Below the pieces are notes generated by a model that was not told the origin of the DNA, ran no database searches, and saw only the letters and a program-made list of their open reading frames with translations. A DNA stretch of 64,000 nucleotides. Source: Halanaerobium saccharolyticum. GTDB taxonomy: Bacteria; Bacillota; Halanaerobiia; Halanaerobiales; Halanaerobiaceae. The stretch's first letter is position 1. The number at the start of each line of letters is the position of its first letter. Positions 17,044-25,752 of this stretch are shown in pieces. The stretch covers positions 1 to 64,000 of the forward strand of contig NZ_SNWX01000002.1 in the NCBI RefSeq assembly GCF_004362045.1, written 5' to 3'. The translations under genes were made by a program, and so were the position numbers.

Positions 17044-18375
17044 ATGAAAAAAACTGTTTTGTTAGTTCTGGTAAGTCTCTGTTTTATTGTGAGTTTTTCG
17101 GCAGCGGCAGAAGAAGTTACAATTGATTTCTGGCACGCAATGGGAGGACATAATCTCGAAGTAGTAAACACGTTAGTTGAAGAGTTTAATAATAGTCAGG
17201 ATCAAGTTGAGGTTAAAGCTCAGTATACAGGTTCTTATAATGATACTTTGACTAAAACTCAGTCAGCAGTTCAGACCGGAACTGCACCAAATATTATTCA
17301 GATCTACGAAATTGGAACTCAGATGATGCTGGACAGCGGCATAATTATGCCAATAGAGGATCTGGGCAAAGAGGTGGCGGGCGATAATAGTTTTGACTGG
17401 GACAAGTTTTTAGTTCCGGTCTCAAATTACTACACAATTGACGGCAAATTGAATTCTATGCCTTTTAACTCATCTACACCAATTTTATATTATGATAGAG
17501 ATGCTTTTGAAGAAGCGGGTTTAGATCCTAATAGACCTCCTCAGACTTTTGCAGAACTAAAAGAGTATGCTCGAAAATTAACAATTAAAAATGATGATGG
17601 TACAGTTGAGCGCTATGGATTCACCCTGGGAATTGTTGGCTGGTTTGTAGAACAGATGGTTGCAAATCAAGATGCAACTCTGGTTAACAATGATAATGGG
17701 CGTAGTGCTAGAGCAACGGCGTCTAATTTAAATGAAGAGGCAGCAGTTCGCTTTGTTAAACTGTGGAAAGAAATGGTTGATGAAGGAATTATGCTTAATC
17801 CAGGACGAGGATGGGATGGAGCAAATCAGGCATTTGCTTCCGGTCGAGCAGCAATGTTAATAGAATCTACTTCGTCAGTGGCCGGTTTTACCGAAAATGC
17901 TAAGGTAGCAGGTTTTGAACTGGGAACAGGATTTTTGCCAAGACCAGCATCTGCTAATCGCGGGGGAGTAATTATTGGCGGTGCAAGTCTCTGGACAATT
18001 GCTGACCATCCAGAAGAGGAATTGAAAGCTACCTGGGAGTTTTTAAAGTGGCTTTCAGAAGAAGAACAGCAGGTTTACTGGTTTGAAAATACAGGCTACT
18101 TTCCTGTAACCAAAGCAGCAGTTGAGCGTGAAATGAATAATAAGTTTTTTGCTAAAAACCCAAATTATCTAACAGCATTTTTACAGTTGTTACTGAGTAA
18201 AAAAGCAGTTTCGACTCAGGGAGCTTTAATAGGTACCTTTCCTGAAGTTAGACAGATTGTGGAAAAAGCAGTTGAAAAGACATTAGAAGGAAATATGACT
18301 CCTCAAGCAGCAATGGATGAGGCTGCAGAGAGAGTAAATAAATCACTTAAAGAATATAATCAACTTTATAAATAA
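17044..18375 (+). CDS. Sugar-type ABC transporter substrate-binding protein (UgpB-like)
   Basis: Extracytoplasmic solute-binding protein of 443 residues, family 1 (MalE/UgpB type). It has a cleavable signal peptide with an AAA-E type I site near residue 22 and no lipobox, fitting a soluble periplasmic protein. Family traits are the start TIDFWHAMGGHNLE, the motif GTAPNIIQIYEIG and AFASGRAAMLIEST. It resembles glycerol-3-phosphate binding proteins most, but the ligand is not certain. GGGAGTG precedes the ATG by about 10 bases. Two permease genes follow; no ATPase gene is present in the operon. Confidence 0.88.
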   Translation: MKKTVLLVLVSLCFIVSFSAAAEEVTIDFWHAMGGHNLEVVNTLVEEFNNSQDQVEVKAQYTGSYNDTLTKTQSAVQTGTAPNIIQIYEIGTQMMLDSGIIMPIEDLGKEVAGDNSFDWDKFLVPVSNYYTIDGKLNSMPFNSSTPILYYDRDAFEEAGLDPNRPPQTFAELKEYARKLTIKNDDGTVERYGFTLGIVGWFVEQMVANQDATLVNNDNGRSARATASNLNEEAAVRFVKLWKEMVDEGIMLNPGRGWDGANQAFASGRAAMLIESTSSVAGFTENAKVAGFELGTGFLPRPASANRGGVIIGGASLWTIADHPEEELKATWEFLKWLSEEEQQVYWFENTGYFPVTKAAVEREMNNKFFAKNPNYLTAFLQLLLSKKAVSTQGALIGTFPEVRQIVEKAVEKTLEGNMTPQAAMDEAAERVNKSLKEYNQLYK

Positions 18376-18403
18376 AAAATTATATAGTTGATTTTTAACA
18401 GCT

Positions 18404-18430
18404 GTCCCTTCCTTAAATTAAGGAAGGGAC
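18404..18430 (+). terminator. Intercistronic hairpin between binding protein and permease genes
   Basis: GTCCCTTCCTTAA and TTAAGGAAGGGAC form a near-perfect stem just after the binding-protein gene. Such stems commonly let the binding protein be made in excess over the permeases. Confidence 0.75.
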
Positions 18431-18452
18431 ATTATTATTGGAGGTGTATTTT

Positions 18453-19340
18453 TTGCAAAAACTAAATTATAGATCCCATTCACTTGTTCCATATTTACTT
18501 CTTTCCCCCACATTTATTGTTTTATTATTATTTTTATACTGGCCCAGTATTAATTCTGTGTATTTAAGTTTATACAAACAGGCCCCCTTTGGGCGCAATA
18601 AAATATTTGTAGGAATCCAAAATTATGTAAATTTATTTCAGGATCCAGCTTATCTCAATAATCTATTGAGATCTACATTTTTTGTTATTTTCACCATTTC
18701 TATAGGTCTTATTTTTTCACTGCTGCTGGCGGTTATTTTGAACCAGAATCTAAAAGGAATAAAATTTTACAGGGTTATATTTTTTATTCCTTACGCTATT
18801 TCTTCAACTGTGGCCGGCTCCCTCTGGGTTTTTTTGTTAAATCCGGTAGCAGGTCAGGTTAATTATTTATTAGATCTTGCTTTTAATATTCAGGTTAACT
18901 GGTTAACGAATAGTTTTTTTGCATTTCTGGCTATTATTATAGCAACTGTCTGGAAGAATATGGGTTTTAATATAATATTTTTTCTAGCAGGTCTGCAGGC
19001 AATACCGGATAGTGTTTATGAGTCTGCAAAGATTGATGGGGCAGGAGCTATAACTATATTTAAAGACATTACAATTCCCTTATTATCTCCTACAACCTTT
19101 TATTTAATTATCATGAATATTATTTTCAGTGTATTTGAAAGCTTTGGGATTGTAGATATAATGACTCAGGGTGGACCCGCTGATTCTACAAATATTGTAA
19201 TTTATAAATTATATCGGGAAATGTTTATTAATTTCAGGCCGGGAATTGCAGCAGCTCAATCTGTAATCTTATTAGCTCTGGTAATTATAGTGACTATATT
19301 CCATTTTAAATATGGCACAAATAATGTACATTATCAATAA
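18453..19340 (+). CDS. ABC sugar transporter permease (UgpA/MalF-type)
   Basis: Inner-membrane permease of about 295 residues with six predicted membrane segments, the first at about residues 17-38. The cytoplasmic EAA loop appears as YESAKIDGAGAITIFKDITIPLL, which contacts the ATPase. TTG at 18453 is chosen since GGAGGTG at about 18440-18446 is well spaced for it; an in-frame TTG at 18438 would start within the ribosome site. It is followed after 17 bases by the second permease. Confidence 0.9.
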   Translation: MQKLNYRSHSLVPYLLLSPTFIVLLLFLYWPSINSVYLSLYKQAPFGRNKIFVGIQNYVNLFQDPAYLNNLLRSTFFVIFTISIGLIFSLLLAVILNQNLKGIKFYRVIFFIPYAISSTVAGSLWVFLLNPVAGQVNYLLDLAFNIQVNWLTNSFFAFLAIIIATVWKNMGFNIIFFLAGLQAIPDSVYESAKIDGAGAITIFKDITIPLLSPTTFYLIIMNIIFSVFESFGIVDIMTQGGPADSTNIVIYKLYREMFINFRPGIAAAQSVILLALVIIVTIFHFKYGTNNVHYQ

Positions 19341-19357
19341 GAGAAAGGTGATTAAAT

Positions 19358-20203
19358 ATGTTTGATTTAAATAGAGGTTCCTATAGTATTTATAAAAAAA
19401 TAGCACTACATCTGGTCTTAATAATCATTTCTTTCATTGTCTTAATGCCAATTATTTTCGGCATCAGTGTCAGTTTGCAGCCCAGAGCACAGATATTTTC
19501 TTATCCACCATCATTTTTACCTGATAGATTACATTTTGATAATTATATTAAGGCCTGGAATTTAGTCAGCCTTGATAAAATTTTAGTTAACAGTATTCTG
19601 GCTTCTTTTGTGGTGATGTTAGGAAAATTGGGGCTGGGAGTTTTAAGTGGCTATGCATTTTCGCATTTTGAGTTCAAAAACAAAAAGTTTTTGTTTTTTG
19701 CAGTCTTATTTACCTTAATGCTGCCAATGCAGGTACGGGTAGTTCCCCTGTTTGAGTTTATAAGCAGAGTGGGATTGGGGAATTCTTTTTCTGGTCTGGT
19801 TTTGCCTTTTCTGGCAAGTGCCACTACAACTTTTTTGATGAGACAGCACTTTTTGACTATTCCTAAGTCTATTATGGAATCTGCTCAAATAGATGGCTGT
19901 GGGCCTTTTCGATTTTTATTCCAGATTCTCTTACCCCTATCGGGAGCTAATCTTGCTGGATTGGCTGTAGTTAACTTTTTAGTGATGTGGAATGCCTATC
20001 TCTGGCCGCTGATCATTATTAATGATGATCAAAAAAAGCTAGCTCAGCAGGGAGTAAAAATGCTTTTTGCCAGTTCTTCAGAACGAGACTGGGGAATTAT
20101 TATGGCAGGAACTATCATGGTGGTAATTCCAACTCTAATTGTATTTTTACTGGCCCAAAAGTTTTTTGTAAAAGGAATTGCTACTCAGGGTATAAAAGAA
20201 TAG
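19358..20203 (+). CDS. ABC sugar transporter permease (UgpE/MalG-type)
   Basis: Second permease subunit, 281 residues and about six membrane segments. The EAA loop is MESAQIDGCGPFRFLFQILLPL. The C terminus (FFVKGIATQGIKE) matches the MalG/UgpE family end, where FVxGxxxGxxKG is usual. GAAAGGTG lies before the ATG. The operon ends at a bidirectional hairpin without an ATPase gene, so an ATPase encoded elsewhere (MsmK/UgpC type) must serve it. Confidence 0.9.
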   Translation: MFDLNRGSYSIYKKIALHLVLIIISFIVLMPIIFGISVSLQPRAQIFSYPPSFLPDRLHFDNYIKAWNLVSLDKILVNSILASFVVMLGKLGLGVLSGYAFSHFEFKNKKFLFFAVLFTLMLPMQVRVVPLFEFISRVGLGNSFSGLVLPFLASATTTFLMRQHFLTIPKSIMESAQIDGCGPFRFLFQILLPLSGANLAGLAVVNFLVMWNAYLWPLIIINDDQKKLAQQGVKMLFASSSERDWGIIMAGTIMVVIPTLIVFLLAQKFFVKGIATQGIKE

Positions 20204-20231
20204 ATATTATTTTTATGTTAAAATTCTGGTG

Positions 20232-20260
20232 AAAGATCTGCAGTTAGTCAGCAGATCTTT
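20232..20260. terminator. Bidirectional terminator between convergent permease and PTS EIIA genes
   Basis: AAAGATCTGC (20232-20241) pairs with GCAGATCTTT (20251-20260). CTTTTTCTTT follows on the plus strand. The stem overlaps the 3' end of the minus-strand gene. Confidence 0.8.
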
Positions 20261-20708
20261 CTTTTTCTTTAAAAAGCTCTATAAATTCTGTTTTTCCTTC
20301 TGCCTCAACTAAACTTTTCCTGAAATCATCCTCCCGCAGCCAGCTGACCAGAGTCGAAACTAATTTTAAATATTCCGGTGAATAATCTGGATAATCAGCC
20401 ACCATGAATATTAGTTTCACCTTTTTTCCATCCAGGCTGTGATATTCAATTCCAGTTTTTGATCTGCCAATAGCCAGGGATAATTCGTTAACTGTTTCGC
20501 TTTTACCGTGGGGGACAGCAATTCCTCTTCCGAAGCCAGTACTGCCCTCTTTTTCTCGCACAATTATTTTTGCCAGGAATTTATCTTCTGCCTGGATTTT
20601 GTTTTCCCTTTTTAATAAACTGATCATTTCCTTTAAAGCGTCTTCTTTATTACTGGTATTTAGATCAAGATTAATTAAGTTCTTATCTAATAATTTACTG
20701 ATTTTCAT
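20244..20708 (-). CDS. PTS EIIA-like protein, fructose/nitrogen-PTS type
   Basis: 154-residue PTS_EIIA_2 domain protein. The phosphorylatable histidine sits in GFGRGIAVPHGKSE (about residue 67), the family signature. It resembles PtsN or a fructose-type EIIA, but no EIIB or EIIC is adjacent, so a regulatory role is possible. A promoter lies upstream on the minus strand (TATAAT at 20743-20738, TTGACT at 20767-20762). Confidence 0.88.
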   Translation of the reverse strand: MKISKLLDKNLINLDLNTSNKEDALKEMISLLKRENKIQAEDKFLAKIIVREKEGSTGFGRGIAVPHGKSETVNELSLAIGRSKTGIEYHSLDGKKVKLIFMVADYPDYSPEYLKLVSTLVSWLREDDFRKSLVEAEGKTEFIELFKEKERSAD

Positions 20709-20878
20709 TATTTTTTCCCACCTTTCTGTTAGTCTAAATTATATAATAATGCTGATAGACAAGTCAATCTAAACCGGCTTAATAAAACTAATAATTTACT
20801 TAATAAGAATAAAATGGATACTGAGAAGCTATGTATTCCTGGATAATGGGATTAAAAACCTAATTGTAACTGGACTAC

Positions 20879-20907
20879 TTGACACCTGCCATAAAAAGGA
20901 TTAGTAT
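20879..20907 (+). promoter_or_regulatory. Promoter of the liv operon
   Basis: TTGACA (20879-20884), a 17-base spacer, then TAGTAT (20902-20907), about 60 bases upstream of livG. The rest of the 20.71-20.95 kb gap shows nothing else recognisable. Confidence 0.7.
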
Positions 20908-20969
20908 TAAAACAAATTAACATAAAGCGACTAGAATTTAAGTAGATGAGTAGGAAGGAGAGATGTTTT

Positions 20970-21728
20970 ATGTTAAAAGTAAAAAGCGCAGTTAAGGAAT
21001 TTAGTGGATTTAGAGCAGTAGATGAATGTTCTTTTGAAGTGAAAGAGAATACGATAACTGGACTGATTGGTCCAAATGGAGCTGGGAAAACAACTATGTT
21101 TAATTTAATTGCCGGTTCTTTAGATCTTGATCAGGGAGAAGTTTATTTTTCAGAGCAGAAAGTAAACAATTTTGCTCCCCATCAGATTGCACGGCTGGGA
21201 CTGGCCAGAACTTTTCAGATTCCAAAAACTTTAAAAAAGATGACAGTAATGGAAAACTTAATGCTTGTTCCCTCTGGCCAGAGTGGAGAAAATCTCTGGA
21301 ACAGCTGGTTTAATTCGGCAAAGGTAAGTCAAGAAGAAAAGTCAGTGGAAGCAAAAGCCTATGAGACTTTAGAATTTCTGGAGATGAGTCACCTGGCTGA
21401 TGAGATGGCGGTTAACCTTTCAGGTGGGCAGAAAAAACTGCTTGAACTGGGGAGAGCCTTAATGGCAGATCCAGAATTAATTATGCTGGATGAACCTGGA
21501 GCCGGTGTCAACCCAACCTTATTGAATAAAATAGCTGAAAATATTCTTAAGTTAAAAGAAAGAGGAAAAACTATACTTTTAATTGAGCATAATATGGATT
21601 TAATAATGAATATCTGTGATCGGGTTATTGTAATGAATGACGGTAAGCATTTAGTTGAAGGAACTCCGGCTGAAGTTAAAAGTAATCCCCGGGTTTTAGA
21701 AGCTTATCTGGGAGAAAAAACGGCTTAA
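20970..21728 (+). CDS. livG: Branched-chain amino acid ABC transporter ATPase LivG
   Basis: ATPase of about 252 residues. It has Walker A GPNGAGKTT, the signature NLSGGQKKLLELGRALMADP and Walker B LIMLDEP. The LivG-specific block (FQIPKTLKKMTVMENLM) and C-terminal VIVMNDGKHLVEGTP agree with the family. ATG at 20970 is preferred over an upstream start at 20946, because AAGGAGAG lies just before it. First gene of livGFHMK. Confidence 0.93.
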   Translation: MLKVKSAVKEFSGFRAVDECSFEVKENTITGLIGPNGAGKTTMFNLIAGSLDLDQGEVYFSEQKVNNFAPHQIARLGLARTFQIPKTLKKMTVMENLMLVPSGQSGENLWNSWFNSAKVSQEEKSVEAKAYETLEFLEMSHLADEMAVNLSGGQKKLLELGRALMADPELIMLDEPGAGVNPTLLNKIAENILKLKERGKTILLIEHNMDLIMNICDRVIVMNDGKHLVEGTPAEVKSNPRVLEAYLGEKTA

Positions 21729-21740
21729 GGAGTGGTCTTA

Positions 21741-22439
21741 TTGTTAAGAATTAATGATATATATGCCGGTTATGGTGAGATAGAGATAATTCACGGTATT
21801 TCTCTTAAGGTTGAGCAGGGAGAGATAGTTTCCATTGTGGGGCCTAACGGTTCCGGAAAGTCTACTCTTTTAAAATCTATTTTTTCTCTTGTCGATATTA
21901 TGGGCGGAGAAATCAATTATCTGGATAGTGACTTAACAGCCACTGCCACCGATCAGATGATAAAAAAAGGGCTTTCTTTTGTACCCCAGACTGATAACAT
22001 TTTTCCGACTTTAACTGTGGAAGAAAATCTGGAATTGGGTGCTTACGTGTCAAAGAAAAATCTCAGTGACAGATTTGATTTAATTTACAATTTGTTTCCA
22101 CCATTAGTAGAGAAGAGAAAGAAAAAAGCAGGTACTTTAAGCGGTGGACAGCGTCAGATGGTGGCCTTTGGTCGGGCACTGGTAATGGAGCCCAAATTAC
22201 TGCTATTAGATGAACCAACAGCCGGGCTGGCACCAATGTTTATTGATTTAATTTTAGAAAAAGTTGAAGAAATTAATAGAACTGGAGTTTCAATTTTAAT
22301 GGTAGAACAGAATGCAAAAAAAGCTTTAGCAATGTCAGATAGAGGTTATGTGCTGGCAGCAGGCGAAAAAAAATATGAAGATAGTGGGCAAGGCTTACTT
22401 GAGAATGAAGAAGTAGCGCAGCTCTTTTTGGGAGGATAA
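21741..22439 (+). CDS. livF: Branched-chain amino acid ABC transporter ATPase LivF
   Basis: Second ATPase of about 232 residues. Walker A is GPNGSGKST, the signature LSGGQRQMVAFGRALVMEP and Walker B LLLLDEP. TTG at 21741 fits AAGGAG at 21727-21732; a GTG at 21732 lies inside that site. The order livG, livF, permeases, then binding protein inverts the common livJ/K-first order. Confidence 0.93.
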   Translation: MLRINDIYAGYGEIEIIHGISLKVEQGEIVSIVGPNGSGKSTLLKSIFSLVDIMGGEINYLDSDLTATATDQMIKKGLSFVPQTDNIFPTLTVEENLELGAYVSKKNLSDRFDLIYNLFPPLVEKRKKKAGTLSGGQRQMVAFGRALVMEPKLLLLDEPTAGLAPMFIDLILEKVEEINRTGVSILMVEQNAKKALAMSDRGYVLAAGEKKYEDSGQGLLENEEVAQLFLGG

Positions 22440-22443
22440 GTCT

Positions 22444-23304
22444 ATGGTCTTACAGTTGTTTTTGAATGGAGTAATACTTGGATCAATTATAGCGCTGGGT
22501 GCAATTGGGTTATCATTAATTTATGGAATTTTGAAGTTTGGACATTTTGCCCATGGTGATTTAATGACACTCGGTGCTTATTTTGCTTTTTTATTTAAAG
22601 TACAGCTGGGCCTGCCATTCTGGCTGGCTTTTGTTTTAGCAGCAGCATTAACTGCAGGTACAGCAATACTTTTAAATCTTATCTTATACAGACATTTAAA
22701 GAAAAGAGATTCGGTAATAGTAATGATTTCTTCTGTTGGAGCCGCCTTAATAATTAGAAATCTCGTTTTATTATTCTGGGGGCCGCAGAATCAATTTTAC
22801 GTGAAAGCTATCCAGATGCCGCTTGTTTTAGGTGATGGATTACTGAGAATTAAAGAAAACCAGATCATAATTTTAGTTCTGGCTCTGGCCCTGGTAATTG
22901 CAGTTCACCTGTTTTTAAGTAAAACAAAAATGGGTAAAGCCATGCGGGCAATGTCAGATAACATTGATCTGGCTCAGATAACCGGAATTAACACGGAAAG
23001 AGTAATTATCTGGACCTGGGCAATGAGTGGTGTGCTGACTGCAGCTGCAGGCATTCTGCTTGCTTTTGATACTCACCTGACCCCGGTGATGGGCTGGAAT
23101 TTACTACTGCCCCTGTTTGCGGCAGCTATTCTGGGAGGAATCGGCAGTCCTTATGGTGCAATGTTTGGTGGGCTGGTAATCGGTATCTCACAGGAGATGT
23201 CTACTTTAATTATTTCTGCAGCCTACAAGCCGGCAGTTGCTTTTACAATTATGATCTTAATGTTAATTATTAGACCTTCTGGTTTAATGGGAAAGAAGGT
23301 GTAA
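22444..23304 (+). CDS. livH: Branched-chain amino acid ABC transporter permease LivH
   Basis: Inner-membrane permease, 286 residues and about eight hydrophobic segments. Family signatures are GVILGSIIALGAIGLSLIYGI at the start and the C-terminal ILGGIGSPYGAMFGGL loop that contacts the ATPase. The start lies 4 bases after livF. Confidence 0.94.
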   Translation: MVLQLFLNGVILGSIIALGAIGLSLIYGILKFGHFAHGDLMTLGAYFAFLFKVQLGLPFWLAFVLAAALTAGTAILLNLILYRHLKKRDSVIVMISSVGAALIIRNLVLLFWGPQNQFYVKAIQMPLVLGDGLLRIKENQIIILVLALALVIAVHLFLSKTKMGKAMRAMSDNIDLAQITGINTERVIIWTWAMSGVLTAAAGILLAFDTHLTPVMGWNLLLPLFAAAILGGIGSPYGAMFGGLVIGISQEMSTLIISAAYKPAVAFTIMILMLIIRPSGLMGKKV

Positions 23305-23308
23305 ATAG

Positions 23309-24259
23309 ATGACTTTTGCAGGTGTTTTTTCATATCTGGTTTTCTTTTTAATTTTTGTGGGTATTTATGCAATAATGACTCTGGGTTTAAATATACAGCG
23401 GGGATTTGCCGGCCTTTTCAATATCGGAATTGCAGGATTCTGGGCAGTAGGAGCCTATACCTCAGCAATTATGACCAAAGGCCCTTCTCCTGATCATCTG
23501 GGTGGATTTGGAATGCCTTTTATTGTTGGACTGCTGGTTGCCGGGTTAATATCTGCCCTGGTAGCTTTTCTGGTAGGGATTCCAACGATTCGGCTCCGGG
23601 AAGATTATCTGGGGATTGCAACAATAGGTATTGCTGAGATAATCAGACTGGTAATTAAAAATGAAGCCTGGTTGACCAATGGCGTTAGAGGTATTTCTGC
23701 TATTCCAAAACCTCTGGCGGGAAGTTTTGGCTCAAACTATAATTTGTTTTTTCTGATGCTTGTAGTTTTGACTATTGCATTTTTTTATTACCTCAGTGAA
23801 AAAGGAATTAATTCTCCCTGGGGTAGGGTTCTAAGAGCAATTAGAGAAGACGAAGAGGTAGTTAAAGCTGTTGGAAAAAATGTAGTTCGTTATCGACTGG
23901 AAGCTTTTGTTTTAGGAGCCTTTATTATGGGAGTTGGTGGAGCTCTATATGCCCATTTCACTTCCTTTATTTCACCGGCTGCCTTTAGACCAATGCAGGC
24001 TACATTTCTAGTCTGGATTATGCTGATCATTGGTGGAAGTGCCAATAACTTCGGTTCTATAGTTGGTGCTTTTTTGACCTGGGGAATCTGGACCGGGACT
24101 GAATTCTTAACAGGAATGCTGCCGGCGGCATATACAACTCAGGCGGCTGCTGTTCGGGTGATCTTAATTGGAGTATTTTTAGAAATTATTCTGTTAAACC
24201 GGCCAGAGGGATTATTTAGCGAAAAGAAATACAGCAGTGCTTCTACAGCTGATAACTAA
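23309..24259 (+). CDS. livM: Branched-chain amino acid ABC transporter permease LivM
   Basis: Second permease, 316 residues, with many hydrophobic segments. Visible signatures are LNIQRGFAGLFNIGIAGFWAVGAYTSA and the loop GRVLRAIREDEEVVKAVGKNV, which matches the LivM coupling region. It follows livH by 4 bases. Confidence 0.94.
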   Translation: MTFAGVFSYLVFFLIFVGIYAIMTLGLNIQRGFAGLFNIGIAGFWAVGAYTSAIMTKGPSPDHLGGFGMPFIVGLLVAGLISALVAFLVGIPTIRLREDYLGIATIGIAEIIRLVIKNEAWLTNGVRGISAIPKPLAGSFGSNYNLFFLMLVVLTIAFFYYLSEKGINSPWGRVLRAIREDEEVVKAVGKNVVRYRLEAFVLGAFIMGVGGALYAHFTSFISPAAFRPMQATFLVWIMLIIGGSANNFGSIVGAFLTWGIWTGTEFLTGMLPAAYTTQAAAVRVILIGVFLEIILLNRPEGLFSEKKYSSASTADN

Positions 24260-24427
24260 ATAGTAATATGCTTTAGGACTATGATTTTCGATAAGCAGAG
24301 AATGATTTTAAAAATAAAATTGAATTAATAGTTATGATTAACCAGGAAGGATTTAAAGTTTAAATTTTGCTCTTAGTTGAGTATTTTTAAATAAAACAAG
24401 TAGCGAGAATAAGAGGAGGAAAAAATA

Positions 24428-25645
24428 ATGTTTAAAAAGAAAATCTTGATTACAATGCTGGTGTTGTTGTTTCTGTCTTTGACTGTTAGTGGCGCATTTG
24501 CACAGGAAACTGTTAAAATTGGGACCTTAATGCCGCTTACTGGTGGATTGGCTTCCTATGGTCAGTTTACTCGTAATGGTACTTTGTTGGCTCAAAAAAT
24601 TATTAACGAACAGGGCGGTCTGCTTGGAGGAAGAGAGCTGGAGTTAGTTAATGTTGATACCCAGACAAATCCCCAGGCAGGAGTTGATGGAGCTAAAAAA
24701 CTGGTATCTATAAATGGCGTTAATGCGATTGTTGGTGCTCTGTCAAGTGGTGTTACAATTCCTGTTGCTGAGAGTGTTACGGTTCCCGGTGAGGTAGTTT
24801 TAATCTCTCCTGCTTCTACCTCACCAGTACTGACAACTTTAGAAGATAATGGCTATGTATTTAGAACAGTACCTTCTGATAGTCTGCAGGGAAAAGTTGC
24901 CGGTAATCTGGCAGCAGACTTAAATTATGATTCACTGGCAGTAATTTATGTTAATAATGATTATGGTCAGGGTTTAAATGATGCAGTAATTGAACAGTTC
25001 GAAAAAAGGGGTGGAGAAGTAACTGCCTCAATTGCCTTTGAACCAAATAAAGTGTCTTATAGAAGTGAGCTGATGGATGCTGCTGAAGAAAATCCTGATG
25101 CCTTATTACTAATTGCCTATACTGATGATGGTGGAATTACAATTATTAGACAGGCTTTAGAAAATGGTTACTTTAAAGAATTTATCTTTACTGATGGTTT
25201 AAAAGCTCCGGAAATTACAGAGGGAGTTGAACAGTATTTAGAAGGAATGTATGGTACTGCTCCAACCGCAATGCCCGGTGGTCAGGGACCTGAATTATTT
25301 ACCGAACTGTATGAGGAAGAGTTCGGAGAAATCCCACCAAAACCTTATATTGACACCAGTTTTGATGCTACCTTTGTTTTAGCTTTAGCTATGCAGAAGG
25401 CTGGTAGTACAGAAGGTCCGGCTATTAGAGATGCTCTTAATGAAGTACTATCTGAGGATGGAACTGTGGTTAATATCAATGAATGGAACAAAGCTAAAGA
25501 TCTGATTGAAGCCGGACAAAAGATACGATATGAAGGTGCTTCTGGACCGGTGCTCTTTAATGATGTTGGAGACAGTATGGGGGCAATTGGAATCTGGAAA
25601 ATCGAAAATGGTAATATTGTTGATGAAAGACTGGAAGTACAGTAA
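24428..25645 (+). CDS. livK: Branched-chain amino acid ABC transporter binding protein
   Basis: Periplasmic-binding-protein fold type 1 (Leu/Ile/Val-binding), 405 residues. The signal peptide ends with AFA-Q near residue 25 and has no lipobox cysteine. The mature start VKIGTLMPLTGGLASYG and ISPASTSPVLT match the family. AGAGGAGG precedes the ATG. A 168-base gap separates it from livM and shows no hairpin. The true ligand could be another amino acid. Confidence 0.92.
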   Translation: MFKKKILITMLVLLFLSLTVSGAFAQETVKIGTLMPLTGGLASYGQFTRNGTLLAQKIINEQGGLLGGRELELVNVDTQTNPQAGVDGAKKLVSINGVNAIVGALSSGVTIPVAESVTVPGEVVLISPASTSPVLTTLEDNGYVFRTVPSDSLQGKVAGNLAADLNYDSLAVIYVNNDYGQGLNDAVIEQFEKRGGEVTASIAFEPNKVSYRSELMDAAEENPDALLLIAYTDDGGITIIRQALENGYFKEFIFTDGLKAPEITEGVEQYLEGMYGTAPTAMPGGQGPELFTELYEEEFGEIPPKPYIDTSFDATFVLALAMQKAGSTEGPAIRDALNEVLSEDGTVVNINEWNKAKDLIEAGQKIRYEGASGPVLFNDVGDSMGAIGIWKIENGNIVDERLEVQ

Positions 25646-25696
25646 TTATCTGACCCCCTTAAAATTGAATTTATAAATTCTAAATAGTAAATCTCG

Positions 25697-25733
25697 AAAA
25701 GATCCCGGCTTTTTTAAGTTGGGATCTTTTTCT
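25697..25733 (+). terminator. Terminator of the liv operon
   Basis: AAAGATCCC and GGGATCTTT form the stem, with TTTTT after. It separates livK from nifV-omega. Confidence 0.88.
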
Positions 25734-25752
25734 GACTGAGGAAGTGATTAGT

